A DNA stretch of 64,000 bases. Source: Oceanobacter antarcticus. GTDB lineage: Bacteria; Pseudomonadota; Gammaproteobacteria; Pseudomonadales; Oceanobacteraceae. A program made the translations under genes and the position numbers. The stretch spans positions 30,897 to 94,896 of the forward strand of contig NZ_JBBKTX010000020.1 of the NCBI RefSeq assembly GCF_044962685.1, in the 5' to 3' direction. The notes below the pieces were generated by a model. The model was not told the origin of the DNA and searched no databases. It worked only from the letters and a program-made list of their open reading frames with translations. This document shows positions 54,682-64,000 of the stretch, in pieces; the first letter of the stretch is position 1; the number at the start of each line of letters is the position of its first letter.

Positions 54682-55103
54682 GTCCGATGAATTTTTCATG
54701 TTAAAAACAACAGTGGGCGGCTGAAGGCACTTAACTTTGATCTCAGCGTAACCGCCAACAGTCATCACGTATCTATTGGATAACCCGTTTATCCCGGTGG
54801 GACACACAAAACAGACTGTGAAGGCCTCGTGCGGGCTTTTTTGTGGCTGTTGTTTGCCCAGGGGAAAACACGGCTAACGAGCCCGTGATATGAGAGAAGT
54901 TCAATAATTGTGAACTGCTTCTGATGAAGCCCCGATTTTATGAGAACAAATCGAGAGAGGAGCAACAGGCTCGATCATTAGTATTAATGGTTCGAATATT
55001 ATCCCTGATGACACTTTGTAATCAGGATAAATCGCAGTCAGCCGGACTCAGGATTTGTTTGTCTTCTGACTAATGGAATGCCAAAAACACCAGGGAGGAT
55101 GAT
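54682..55103. other. Gene-free junction between the IS remnants and the large surface-protein gene
   Basis: No gene is supported here. At 54821-54842 an imperfect hairpin (AAGGCC / GGGCTT, one mismatch) is followed by six T and may be a weak terminator. The final 100 bases presumably carry the promoter of the 2224-residue protein gene, but no clear -35/-10 pair was found. Confidence 0.4.
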
Positions 55104-58100
55104 ATGAAGCTCTGCTTCCGTCTCACGTTCTGCATCACTATCGCGCTACTCAATTTATTCCCGCTTCATGGTTACGCGGGAGTGAGTCAGGGAGTCGATT
55201 GGTTAACCACCTCTCACCTGGAAGGTGGTGTTGTTAACGCGGATGGCAGCATTTCATCAGAATCCGGTTTAAGCGAGCCTTGGCAATCCACTGCCGAGGC
55301 ACTGATTACCTTCAAGGTGCTGGCACAACCGGCAAACGGTGTGGTCGGGAATGGCCTGGCGTATCTGGATGGCAGCCATGCAGAAATAACGGAGTATCTG
55401 GTGCTGCAACAGCTGGCCAATTCGGCCAGTGCCGTCGATGACGCCGCTCTGGCGGACATTATCCATCGTCAGAATGAAGATGGTGGTGTGGGGGCTTTCC
55501 CCGGATTTGGCAGTGATCCAATCAGTACCGCGTTCGCTTTGCAGGCCCTCTCCCACGCTGGCATCGCCAATGATGCTTCGGAGATGATGGTGAGCTATTT
55601 GTTGCAACAGCAGAACAGCAACGGTAGCTGGTCTGTGCTGGATAACCCGAATCGCATCGAGACGACAGCGCTGGTTGTGAATGCCGTCTGGCGCTATCGG
55701 CATATTTATCAAACGGGAGATGCGCTGGAGAGCGGTGTGGTCTGGCTGGCAGGACAGCGGGATAGCAGCTTGTTATGGCCAGAAATCGAAGCCTCGGCAC
55801 TGGCTTTATCAGCGATTTTGAACGTTGAAACCAATCGCACCCCGTATCTGGAATCCTTTAACCGTTTTGCCGATTTGCAATCCTCCAATGGCAGCTTTAA
55901 CGACGATGTGTATCTGACGGCTCTGGCGCTACGGGTTCTGGACGCAGCGGCAAAACCGGCTCCGGATGACATTGTGCTGTCTGGCCGGATCGTCGATGGC
56001 GACACCGGAGCGCCGCTTTCCGGTGCGCTGATCCAACTCTCCGGCGCTGCTTCTGAGTCCTATGTCTCGGATGCCAGCGGTGAGTTTCAGCTGAACAATC
56101 TGACGGCAGGCAATTATCAGATTCTGGTATCTCTGGGTGGCTTTGGTGAGCTGACCCAGAATACGTTTTTGGCTCAGGGAGACAGAGCGAATCTGGGGGA
56201 TGTTCAACTATCCCGCATCATGATGAACCCGGATACCGGTGAGCCGCTCAGTATCGGTGTTGTGCGTGGCGCGATTACGGACCGAGCCAGTGGTGAGCCG
56301 TTGGTCGGGGTTTCTGTCGCCATTGCCGGTACGGCTCTGGCAACCACGACCAATGCCTCAGGTGAATATCAGCTGACGTCTGTGCCAGCAGGGTCGTTGC
56401 AGTTAAGTGCCAGTCTCACCGGTTATCGCCCGGCCAGCGGGTCGGCCAGTTTGTCATCCGGGCAAACCCTGATTTTCTCTCCTTCTCTGATGCAACAAGA
56501 AGAGCCGAAAGGCGTGTCGTTGCAAGGTCAAGTCAGCGAACGTGATTCGGGGATGGCGCTGGAAGGTGCCCGGGTTCAGATCACGGATGCTTCCGGGCAG
56601 TCTCAAACTCTGGTCACTGATGCCAATGGCCATTATTCCGCTAATGAGTTGACGGCTGGCACGGTGAGTATTTTGACAACGCTGGATGGTTATCACCCGG
56701 TCTCGGTTTCCACTATTGCTGAAGATGGTGCCAATCTGGATTTCTCGCCAAAACTGGATTTACTGGATCAGGAGCCAGGGGTTTCTGTCGGTGGTTTGAA
56801 CGGGACCGTCATTGATGAGATTACCGGGCGTGGCATCGCTGACGTTCAGGTGCTTCTGACAGATGCTTCAGGTCAGTCCTTGTTGGCAAGTACAAACGCC
56901 GATGGCGAGTTTGTATTTGCCGATCTGCCGCCTGACAGCTTTACCATTTCACTGGATGCGGTGGATTACCAACCGGTATCCGTTTCGGTTGATATTCAGG
57001 CCGACCTGATCACCAATCTGGGAGAAGTGACTCTTCGTCCATCCAATACTTCGCTTTTGGCGAACCTGTCCGGCTCGGTACTGGATGTCCGCTCCCGTCA
57101 GGCGCTGGAAGGCGCAGTGATTTCGGCCAGAGAGGCTGCAACCGGCTCGCTGACTGAGGTGATGAGCGATACCCAGGGGCGATTCATGCTGAATGTCGCC
57201 GCGGAAGGCGAGTATACGATCACGGTCAGCTCCACGGATTATGTCTCGCAAACCTTCAGTATTGTGGTCTCTGACAGTGGTGAACTGGATCTGGGCGAAA
57301 TTCGATTGCGCCAGCCGGGAGTCGACGCATTGTTGGCCGACCTGGCGGTGGCGGAACTGGATATTGGTCAGTTGCAATCCAGCCAGACGGATTTCTCGGT
57401 ATCCGGAGCGATATCCGGTGTCATCGTTAACCGGGGCAATATTCCGGTGTCTGTTCCTCTGGACGTGGTGGCGTTTGAGGATGTCGATCGTGATGGCAGC
57501 TTCACCGCCGCCGACACCTTGCTTGGATCTGCCACGCTGGAGCTTGATCAGGGAGCCGGACTGGCAGTGGATCAGTCGATGGCTTTCTCAATCAGTCTGG
57601 ATGGCATTCAGTCTTTCCACGGTGCTCCCGTGACTGTTTTGGTCGATGCCAGCAATGTGCTCGCCGAGTTGTCCGAAACCAATAACCTGAGCAGAACGGC
57701 GGGCCTGTGTAGCAATCAGCAAGAAGGCCCGAGTCTGGATCTGTCGCTGTGTATGGATTCGTCGGGCAGTGTCAGCTCGTCTGAGTTCCGCTTGCAGCTG
57801 GAAGGTACGGCTCTGGCTATCGAGAACGAGAGCATTGTGCCGCGTGATGGCAGTGTTCGTATCTCCGCTATCCAGTTCTCCAGCAGCAGTTCGGTTGAAC
57901 TGAGTCCAACCATTATCGAGCAGGACAACGCGGAAGATATTGCCGATGCGATTCGGGCTATTCGCAAGCGAGGTGGAGGAACCTCCATTCATAGCTGTAT
58001 TGATACCGCCAATAGCCTGATCTCTGCTGCGACACCGGCCAGTGCCCTGCAAGTGATTGATGTCTCGACCGATGGCTATTCCAGTAAAAGTTATGCCGTA

Positions 58101-61100
58101 GCGGCGTCTGAGCGTGCCATGAGTGCGGGCATTGATGTGCTCAACTCGATTGGTGTCGGGAGCGGGGTGGATCGTGATCTGCTGGATAGCATTGTTTTCC
58201 CGCAGCCTTCCGGCGGTGATCGCGGCTTTGTGATTACGGTGAGTGGCTACCAGGAATACATTGATGGCATTGCGACCAAAATCCAGCGTGAAACCCGCAT
58301 TCTGGATCTGACGGTGGGCGGATTGACACTTACCGACCATGGCAGCGGCAATCCGGCGACAGCCAGTGTGACCATTGGTAATGGTGGTTCTGGTGACATT
58401 ACCAATACGGTTTTGATTCGTATCTATGATGGCCTGCCTGCACAGGGTGGCCAGTTGTTGTCAGAACAAACCCACACGACTGGCCTGCAATCCGGAGAAA
58501 GCGCTCAGGTCACTATCGACGGGATTATTCCCGACAATATGACATCGACTGAACTGGTGGTTGAGGTCTCGCTGGAAGGTGGTTCGGCAGAATGTAATCT
58601 GGCTAATAACCGTCAGCAGGTGGCGGTGACTTCATTGCTGGGTGAAATCGGTTTGAGTCTGGATGGCAGTGTGTTTGGCTCGGCGACAGACGTTGGCCTG
58701 ATGACCGCTGTGAGCAATACCGGTGCTCTGGAAGGGAATTACATCGCTGATCTGCGGATTCTGGATGAGGCCGGTATTGAAGTGGCATCACTGGGTTCCT
58801 TTGAGGTTAATGCGCTGATTCCGGGTGCTGTCGTCAACTTCAGTGATGTGTGGAATACCGGGACTGTTATCAGCGGTACTTATAGCGCCTGGGCGCGCTT
58901 GTCTGATCGTGATGGCAAGGTTCTGGATACGGCCACAGCCCGTTTTGTGATCAGTGATCTGGTCAATCCGGATGGCACCTCAAACGGTGCGCTCGCGGCA
59001 GCCTTGAGAGCGACAACGGATCGCCCTTTCTATCACGTGGATGATCGGGTCGAGCTGTATGCACTGACGGAAAATATGACTTCTATCCATCCGATTGCCA
59101 ATGCCGAGCTGCAAATGCGGGTGCTGGATGAGAGTGGTGTGGAAGTGTTTGGCGAGACAGTGGCTTTGCCATCGCTGGTTCCGGGGCAGGTTGAAAATAC
59201 CCTGAGAGGTCTGGATCTGGTTCAGGCGACGGAAGGGGTATACCAGTATCAGCTGACGCTTCTGGATGATACCGGCGCGGTCATGATGAATGCGGCTGCC
59301 AGCTTTGAAGTGCTGAATGATATGAATGCAGCGATTCGAGGGGCTGTCTCCGTTCAGTCTGCAGAAATCTATCAGGGGGATGCCCAGGCCTGTACTTTTG
59401 TTACATCCAATACCGGCACTCAGGATCTGCAGGGGCTGGCGCTGGGTTATCAGGTGCTGAATGTAGATACCCAGGTGACGGTATCTGAGGACGCTGCTTC
59501 TGAAGATCTGGTGGCTGGCGGCAGTACATCCCGGCTTGAAACCTATTTCACAGCAGATCTTGCTCCGGGCAACTATGCCTGTGTGCTGGAAGTGACTCTG
59601 GATGGAAGCTCCCGTGCGCTGGCATATGAGCAATTTGTGATTCTGGAAGCGCCAGATACGATTGTTGCGGATTTGCAGGTGGCTGCATCAGCGGAATTAC
59701 TGGTGTTTGCTGACGCACTGCAAGAAACCGAAACTCCGCTTCAGAACGCTCAGCGAGAGGCGCTGGAAGCCTTGCTGGAAAATCGCAGTTATACACTGGT
59801 GGATACTGTCGAGGCATTCGAAACGGAACTGCTATCCGGCCGTTATCGCCAATACCTGTTATTGAACGAGTATCAAGCTCTGGATGCATTCCAGTCTGGC
59901 TTGCTGCGAGAAGCCGTTAATCGGGGGGATGGACTGGTCTTCGCCAGTGGTCGTGCTCCGGTCGAAGCATCCTTGTCTGAACTGCTGGGCCATGAACCGT
60001 TAGCAACCGGCTGTCGCGGAGAGGCGACTGTCGCGGATCGTCCATTAACTGATTTCCATATCATGGATGTGGGCACGGTGCAGATGAATCAGACCATTCG
60101 TGGTACAGGGGAAGACGATTACATCAGGGTATCCGGTGCGGTCCGTAATGCTGGCAGCATTTCGGGTGGTGAGGGTGACGATGTGATTCATCTGTCTGGT
60201 TGGGATGATGCCAGTAACACCTCTGTGACCGGTGACGGTGGCTACAACGTGCTGCTGTTGAACGAAGTCGTGGTGAGCCAGCATCAGCCAGGCGGCACGA
60301 ACGCCGGAACCGTTGAATTCATCAGCGGGGGCCGAGCGGTTTACAACAACTTCCAGGAAGTGCGCATTATTCCGGCAGAGTCTGATGATGGGTGTGTCGA
60401 GTCGGCTGGTGATACCACTTCCGTGGCGGACAGCTCCGGCACGATTGCTGACCGCCCTCTGGCAGAGTTCAACATCATGGATGTCGGCACTGTACAGATG
60501 AATCAGACCGTTCAGGGGACTCAGGCCGATGATTACATCAAGGTCTCTGGTGCGGTCAGAAACGCGGGCAGTATCTCCGGAGGTGACGGTGACGATGTGA
60601 TTCATCTGTTTGGCTGGGATGATGCCAGCAATACCTCGGTAACCGGTGATGGTGGTTACAACATTCTGGTGCTGAACGAGCAGATCGTCTCCAGATACGA
60701 AGCAAGAGGAACCGGTTCTGGCATCGTTGAATTCCATAGCGGTGGTCTGGCGGTTTATAACAACTTCCAGCAAGTCATATTGGGGGATGTTGTGGGGAGT
60801 TGTCAGGGAGCCTCGTCTGATGCCGGTGCGGCTATTCGGGCGAATGGCGTGCGCTTGCTGGAATCCCCTGTGGCAACCGCTGGTGATGTCCTGTTTGGAC
60901 TGGAACGGTCACTGCCGCGCATCACCCTGACCCGGGCAACCCTGGCCGGTATTTTCCTGAATCCTGAACTGGCCACATCCAGTGATACGGGCTGTTCTGA
61001 CGATGAGCTGGCGGATGTACCGGCTGTAACGCTCTCGGATTATGGGTTGGGCAAGGCTGTCTTTGTTGGCTATGACCTGCTGGCGGAAGCGACTCAGACT

Positions 61101-61778
61101 GGCGTTGAGGCATCTGTAAATCCACATGCAGATCTGCTGATCAATAGCCTGGACCACACTGCGCCAACGACTCAGAACCTGCACGCCGGGCAATCGGTCG
61201 CCATTGAGTTACGGCTGGACAATCGGGGCCGCGCCAATCAGTTACAAGCGCGGTTGCTGTGGCCTGCCGGTAGTTATGTGCTGGATAACCTGCCATCTGC
61301 TGCAACACAGGGTGAGCAGGTGACCTGGTCATTGCCTCTTGCAGATAATGAGCAGCAAACGCTGACCAGCCGTGCCATTCCAGAGTACAGCGCTGCCAGT
61401 GCCGAGGCGGATGCCGCACGGATCCAGGCTGAAATCTATCTGGATGGCGCTTCAACTCCTGTTCAGGCAGTGGAGCTGACACTGGAAACTCCGGTGACCG
61501 CGGATCTGGCCACGATTCAGCATAACCTGCTTGCCTTGCAAGGAGCCGAGAGCGATCCGGAGATTCTGCAACAGCTTGAGCAAGCTCAGGCCAGTTTGCA
61601 GGCCGCTGCGGATCAGCAGGCACAAGGAAATTTGCAAGCGGGCATCAGCGGGCTGCTACACATGACTGCTGATCTGCAAGCCATTGATCAGGACGAGGTC
61701 GCCGCGCTGCGTTTGCAGGTGGATGAGCTGCTCTGGTTATGGAGTCAGCAGCTCAGTCACAGCACCTCTCAACCATGA
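55104..61778 (+). CDS. Giant exported multidomain protein (toroid, CarboxypepD_reg-like x5, CARDB, vWA, duplicated RTX-like insert)
   Basis: 2224 residues with a signal peptide (about 1-26). Residues ~30-285 form an alpha/alpha-toroid-like region with repeated strands such as QNSNGSW and QSSNGSFNDD. Five carboxypeptidase-regulatory-like beta domains begin near 288, 386, 470, 563 and 653 (pattern G-x-V-x-D-x-x-(S/T)-G-x-x-L-x-G-A). A CARDB-like domain starts near 741. A von Willebrand A domain starts near 876 with MIDAS motif DSSGS, followed by further CARDB-like repeats. From ~1523 comes an amidotransferase-like domain interrupted by two tandem ~120-residue copies (1643-1757 and 1782-1893), each with an RTX-like GGxGDDVIHL. 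The C-terminus is a helical coiled coil. No membrane anchor or LPXTG is seen. Adhesive or envelope-associated role inferred. The start follows AGGGAGGATGAT. Confidence 0.82.
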   Translation: MKLCFRLTFCITIALLNLFPLHGYAGVSQGVDWLTTSHLEGGVVNADGSISSESGLSEPWQSTAEALITFKVLAQPANGVVGNGLAYLDGSHAEITEYLVLQQLANSASAVDDAALADIIHRQNEDGGVGAFPGFGSDPISTAFALQALSHAGIANDASEMMVSYLLQQQNSNGSWSVLDNPNRIETTALVVNAVWRYRHIYQTGDALESGVVWLAGQRDSSLLWPEIEASALALSAILNVETNRTPYLESFNRFADLQSSNGSFNDDVYLTALALRVLDAAAKPAPDDIVLSGRIVDGDTGAPLSGALIQLSGAASESYVSDASGEFQLNNLTAGNYQILVSLGGFGELTQNTFLAQGDRANLGDVQLSRIMMNPDTGEPLSIGVVRGAITDRASGEPLVGVSVAIAGTALATTTNASGEYQLTSVPAGSLQLSASLTGYRPASGSASLSSGQTLIFSPSLMQQEEPKGVSLQGQVSERDSGMALEGARVQITDASGQSQTLVTDANGHYSANELTAGTVSILTTLDGYHPVSVSTIAEDGANLDFSPKLDLLDQEPGVSVGGLNGTVIDEITGRGIADVQVLLTDASGQSLLASTNADGEFVFADLPPDSFTISLDAVDYQPVSVSVDIQADLITNLGEVTLRPSNTSLLANLSGSVLDVRSRQALEGAVISAREAATGSLTEVMSDTQGRFMLNVAAEGEYTITVSSTDYVSQTFSIVVSDSGELDLGEIRLRQPGVDALLADLAVAELDIGQLQSSQTDFSVSGAISGVIVNRGNIPVSVPLDVVAFEDVDRDGSFTAADTLLGSATLELDQGAGLAVDQSMAFSISLDGIQSFHGAPVTVLVDASNVLAELSETNNLSRTAGLCSNQQEGPSLDLSLCMDSSGSVSSSEFRLQLEGTALAIENESIVPRDGSVRISAIQFSSSSSVELSPTIIEQDNAEDIADAIRAIRKRGGGTSIHSCIDTANSLISAATPASALQVIDVSTDGYSSKSYAVAASERAMSAGIDVLNSIGVGSGVDRDLLDSIVFPQPSGGDRGFVITVSGYQEYIDGIATKIQRETRILDLTVGGLTLTDHGSGNPATASVTIGNGGSGDITNTVLIRIYDGLPAQGGQLLSEQTHTTGLQSGESAQVTIDGIIPDNMTSTELVVEVSLEGGSAECNLANNRQQVAVTSLLGEIGLSLDGSVFGSATDVGLMTAVSNTGALEGNYIADLRILDEAGIEVASLGSFEVNALIPGAVVNFSDVWNTGTVISGTYSAWARLSDRDGKVLDTATARFVISDLVNPDGTSNGALAAALRATTDRPFYHVDDRVELYALTENMTSIHPIANAELQMRVLDESGVEVFGETVALPSLVPGQVENTLRGLDLVQATEGVYQYQLTLLDDTGAVMMNAAASFEVLNDMNAAIRGAVSVQSAEIYQGDAQACTFVTSNTGTQDLQGLALGYQVLNVDTQVTVSEDAASEDLVAGGSTSRLETYFTADLAPGNYACVLEVTLDGSSRALAYEQFVILEAPDTIVADLQVAASAELLVFADALQETETPLQNAQREALEALLENRSYTLVDTVEAFETELLSGRYRQYLLLNEYQALDAFQSGLLREAVNRGDGLVFASGRAPVEASLSELLGHEPLATGCRGEATVADRPLTDFHIMDVGTVQMNQTIRGTGEDDYIRVSGAVRNAGSISGGEGDDVIHLSGWDDASNTSVTGDGGYNVLLLNEVVVSQHQPGGTNAGTVEFISGGRAVYNNFQEVRIIPAESDDGCVESAGDTTSVADSSGTIADRPLAEFNIMDVGTVQMNQTVQGTQADDYIKVSGAVRNAGSISGGDGDDVIHLFGWDDASNTSVTGDGGYNILVLNEQIVSRYEARGTGSGIVEFHSGGLAVYNNFQQVILGDVVGSCQGASSDAGAAIRANGVRLLESPVATAGDVLFGLERSLPRITLTRATLAGIFLNPELATSSDTGCSDDELADVPAVTLSDYGLGKAVFVGYDLLAEATQTGVEASVNPHADLLINSLDHTAPTTQNLHAGQSVAIELRLDNRGRANQLQARLLWPAGSYVLDNLPSAATQGEQVTWSLPLADNEQQTLTSRAIPEYSAASAEADAARIQAEIYLDGASTPVQAVELTLETPVTADLATIQHNLLALQGAESDPEILQQLEQAQASLQAAADQQAQGNLQAGISGLLHMTADLQAIDQDEVAALRLQVDELLWLWSQQLSHSTSQP

Positions 61779-61923
61779 TGTCCAACGGCCTTGAACGTCG
61801 GATTGAAGTGCTGCACTGCAGTCATGCTGCACCAGCGCTTCGCCCCGGTATCACGGCAGGCCTTTTGGCTGAGCCAGACACCGGACAGATTTAACCCATC
61901 GTCTTCAATCCTGTTGGCAGTGT

Positions 61924-64000
61924 ATGAATGCCAACACGAAATGGAATTTCGTTATGAACCCAGAAAATACTTACTCATCAGCATCTACTCATGTTTGGGA
62001 GAGCAGCAGCCACCGGGACTCTGCGACGTTGCGTGGCATCGCCCGATTGATGCTGCTGGTGTTTCTGAACGCCGTTGTGTGGCCATCCTGGGCGGTTGCA
62101 ATTGAAATTGATCATCAACAGCAGCTGGCGGCAGAACGTGAATGGGATATCAATAACCAGCAGCTGCATCAGGTGCTGGGAAATCTGCAAGATCACATCC
62201 GTAGCAAGCGCCAGGAAGTGGTGGATGAAATCAACGCTGATCAGGGATTGATTGCGGAGCTGCTGACTTTTCTGGGATTTGGGGCCGATGCCATTGTCGA
62301 CGAACCCAGTCGTCGCTTCCTGCAACGCTTGCAGGCTTTCTATGAACAGACCCGAGGCTCTCTGGAGCAAGAAGCCCGTTTGTTGAAAGAGCAGGATGTG
62401 CCAGAGGAAATTCTCCAGCGTCAGAAAGCCATGAGTGAACAAATCATGGCGCATTACGATGAAGTGTTATCCAAACTGGCTGATGTGTTACTCGATCAAT
62501 CTCTGGTCGAACAGGCCGATAAACTGGACGCCTTGGATGCGGTGCTGGAATCGCTCTCGACCCGAAAGGCACGAGATCCTTTCGATCCGAACAAACTGCC
62601 CTGGGGAACACCAGACCCCAAACAGACACCGGCTCCGGCCCAGTCTGCTGATCAACTAAGCCAGCGGTACGAACTGCCGTTATTCGAAACCGGCCCATTG
62701 CTTGCGGCGAACGTTATTACGCCCGATATGCTCGGCAACCCCGGAGGCCCAACCCAGGCCGATCTGGACGGCACGCTTGATGCGCCTCTGAGTGACGCAA
62801 TCCGGGCCAAAGCCGAAGAGCTCAACCATGATCCCGTCGCCATCTATCAGTGGGTACGCAATAACATCGAATTTATTCCCAGCTTTGGCTCCATTCAGGG
62901 AGCGGAATACACGCTGGAATACAAAAAGGGCAACGCCTTTGATACTGCCAGCCTGCTGGTTGCTTTGCTGCGAGCTGCCAATATTCCGGCCCGTTATGCC
63001 TTTGGTACCGTGAGCATCCCCGCAGAAGAAGTCATGAACTGGGTGGGCAACGTTAAAAATACCGATGCGGCAGGCAACCTGATGGGGCAAGGCGGGATTC
63101 CCAATGTCGGTTTGATCCGTGGTGGCCAGGTGACTCATTTCCGTCTGGAGCATGTCTGGGTTGAAGCCTGGATCGACTACCTGCCCAGCCGTGGAGCCAA
63201 ACACCAGCGCGGTGATACCTGGATTCCAATGGATGCCAGCTTCAAGCAATACGATTATCAGGAGGGTATGAACCTCGCCGAAGCAGTGCCCTTTGATGCT
63301 CAGGGACTCGTGGATGAGATCGAGCAAAATAGCACCATCAATGAGGCTGAAGGTTGGGTACAGGGAGGATCAAATACCGCTGTAGAACAAGCGTTGGAAA
63401 CGTATCAGGCACAATTGCAGGCGTATATTGAGAGCCAGAACCCGGATGCCACCGTTGGTGATGTATTGGGCAGCTCCAGTATCAAGAGTGTGGTGCAAGC
63501 GCCTCTTGCCGCTGCATTGCCGTATGAGCTGATGACTCGTAAACTGGTGTCATCGGAATTGAGTAACAGTCAGCGCTGGAAATTCAAATACTCACTGGGC
63601 ACCAGCCTGTATGGCCGGATGGGTAGTACGATGTTGACGATCAACAAGCCAACGGTAGAACTGGCCGGTAAAAAGCTGGCGCTCTCGTTTGCCCCTGCAA
63701 CGGATGCCGATGCTGAAACCATCGCCAGCTATCTGCCGCAGCCAGATGAAAACGACAATATCGATCCTGCGGATATTCCCGATACGCTACCGGGATACCT
63801 GATTCACCTTAACGGCGAATTCAGTATTGGTGACGAAGTCGCAGCGACGACTTCATCTCTTACCATGGGAACCGAACTGCTGTCTGAAATGGGGTACTGG
63901 CAACCGGGGCGTGGCTGGAAAACCACCACTAACCGCCCGGTCGCTGGTGAATATCGAGCCATTGCGCTGGATCTGCAGGGGATTAGCCCAACTCAGGCAG
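61924..64000 (+). CDS. Transglutaminase-fold exported protein, catalytic Cys missing (3' end outside window)
   Basis: An open frame with no stop to the window end (692 residues seen). A hydrophobic segment near residues 45-60 (LMLLVFLNAVVWPSWAVA) could be a late signal or anchor. Next come a long charged helical region (60-240) and a transglutaminase-like core: DPVAIYQWVRNNIEFIPSFG and GNAFDTASLLVALLRAANIP, then HVWVEAWIDY and WIPMDASFKQYDY. His 410 and Asp 437 of the triad are present, but the Cys position is Ala 338. The following region is beta-rich. It starts 145 bases after the 2224-residue protein gene, so the two form a likely operon. Such proteins often continue into long repeat regions; that part is not visible. 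The start may instead be Met at 61954. Confidence 0.8.
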   Translation, partial: MNANTKWNFVMNPENTYSSASTHVWESSSHRDSATLRGIARLMLLVFLNAVVWPSWAVAIEIDHQQQLAAEREWDINNQQLHQVLGNLQDHIRSKRQEVVDEINADQGLIAELLTFLGFGADAIVDEPSRRFLQRLQAFYEQTRGSLEQEARLLKEQDVPEEILQRQKAMSEQIMAHYDEVLSKLADVLLDQSLVEQADKLDALDAVLESLSTRKARDPFDPNKLPWGTPDPKQTPAPAQSADQLSQRYELPLFETGPLLAANVITPDMLGNPGGPTQADLDGTLDAPLSDAIRAKAEELNHDPVAIYQWVRNNIEFIPSFGSIQGAEYTLEYKKGNAFDTASLLVALLRAANIPARYAFGTVSIPAEEVMNWVGNVKNTDAAGNLMGQGGIPNVGLIRGGQVTHFRLEHVWVEAWIDYLPSRGAKHQRGDTWIPMDASFKQYDYQEGMNLAEAVPFDAQGLVDEIEQNSTINEAEGWVQGGSNTAVEQALETYQAQLQAYIESQNPDATVGDVLGSSSIKSVVQAPLAAALPYELMTRKLVSSELSNSQRWKFKYSLGTSLYGRMGSTMLTINKPTVELAGKKLALSFAPATDADAETIASYLPQPDENDNIDPADIPDTLPGYLIHLNGEFSIGDEVAATTSSLTMGTELLSEMGYWQPGRGWKTTTNRPVAGEYRAIALDLQGISPTQA

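Overview
The window reads as chromosomal DNA of a motile marine-type gammaproteobacterium. A placement near the Oceanospirillales is an inference from the protein types and gene order, not a database result. Supporting signs are polar-type flagellar genes (fliC-flaG-fliD), a Pseudomonas-type dapD, a SUF operon with its own Rrf2 regulator, the yraN/lpoA/rsmI/diaA neighbourhood, a class A RNase P RNA, and Cache/CHASE hybrid kinases.

Layout. 1-8431: flagellar filament genes. The flagellin is cut at its 5' end by the window edge, flaG follows, and fliD is last; both fliC and fliD are two to three times the usual size. 8589-14579: housekeeping and small genes: SnoaL-like protein, VF530 protein, aroQ, a 55-residue AEC-transporter remnant, a full AEC transporter, a TSUP transporter, bfd, dapD and an ArsC/Spx-like reductase. 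14731-26524: a signalling block with two large hybrid histidine kinases, a response-regulator diguanylate cyclase translationally coupled to the second kinase, and a NIT-domain chemoreceptor. 26515-34103: an esterase and the SUF operon sufBCDSAT (minus strand), with the Rrf2 regulator divergent. 34279-43772: two chalcone-isomerase-like exported proteins (one with a TonB C-terminus), tcdA, a membrane-anchored glutathione peroxidase, an SQR-like flavoprotein preceded by a MITE-like element, diaA, yraN, lpoA and rsmI. 43860-45017: rnpB and an Anbu proteasome-like protease.

45340-54700 is a mobile/accessory island. It holds an IS1182-type remnant and the right end of an IS66 element, which is interrupted inside its terminal repeat by a complete-looking group II intron (46127-48050). 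Next come a frameshifted XRE regulator and a tight four-gene operon: double GT2 glycosyltransferase, GTP cyclohydrolase II-NADAR fusion, asparagine-synthetase-like amidotransferase, and NAT-like acyltransferase. The left end of a second IS66 copy and a frameshifted IS3-family remnant close it. The operon is more AT-rich than its surroundings and looks like a small, undescribed biosynthetic cluster starting from a GTP-derived pyrimidine.

55104-64000 carries an exported 2224-residue multidomain protein (toroid-like N-terminus, five carboxypeptidase-regulatory-like domains, CARDB-like and von Willebrand A domains, and a tandemly duplicated RTX-like insert). It is followed by a transglutaminase-fold protein lacking the catalytic cysteine, which runs off the window end.
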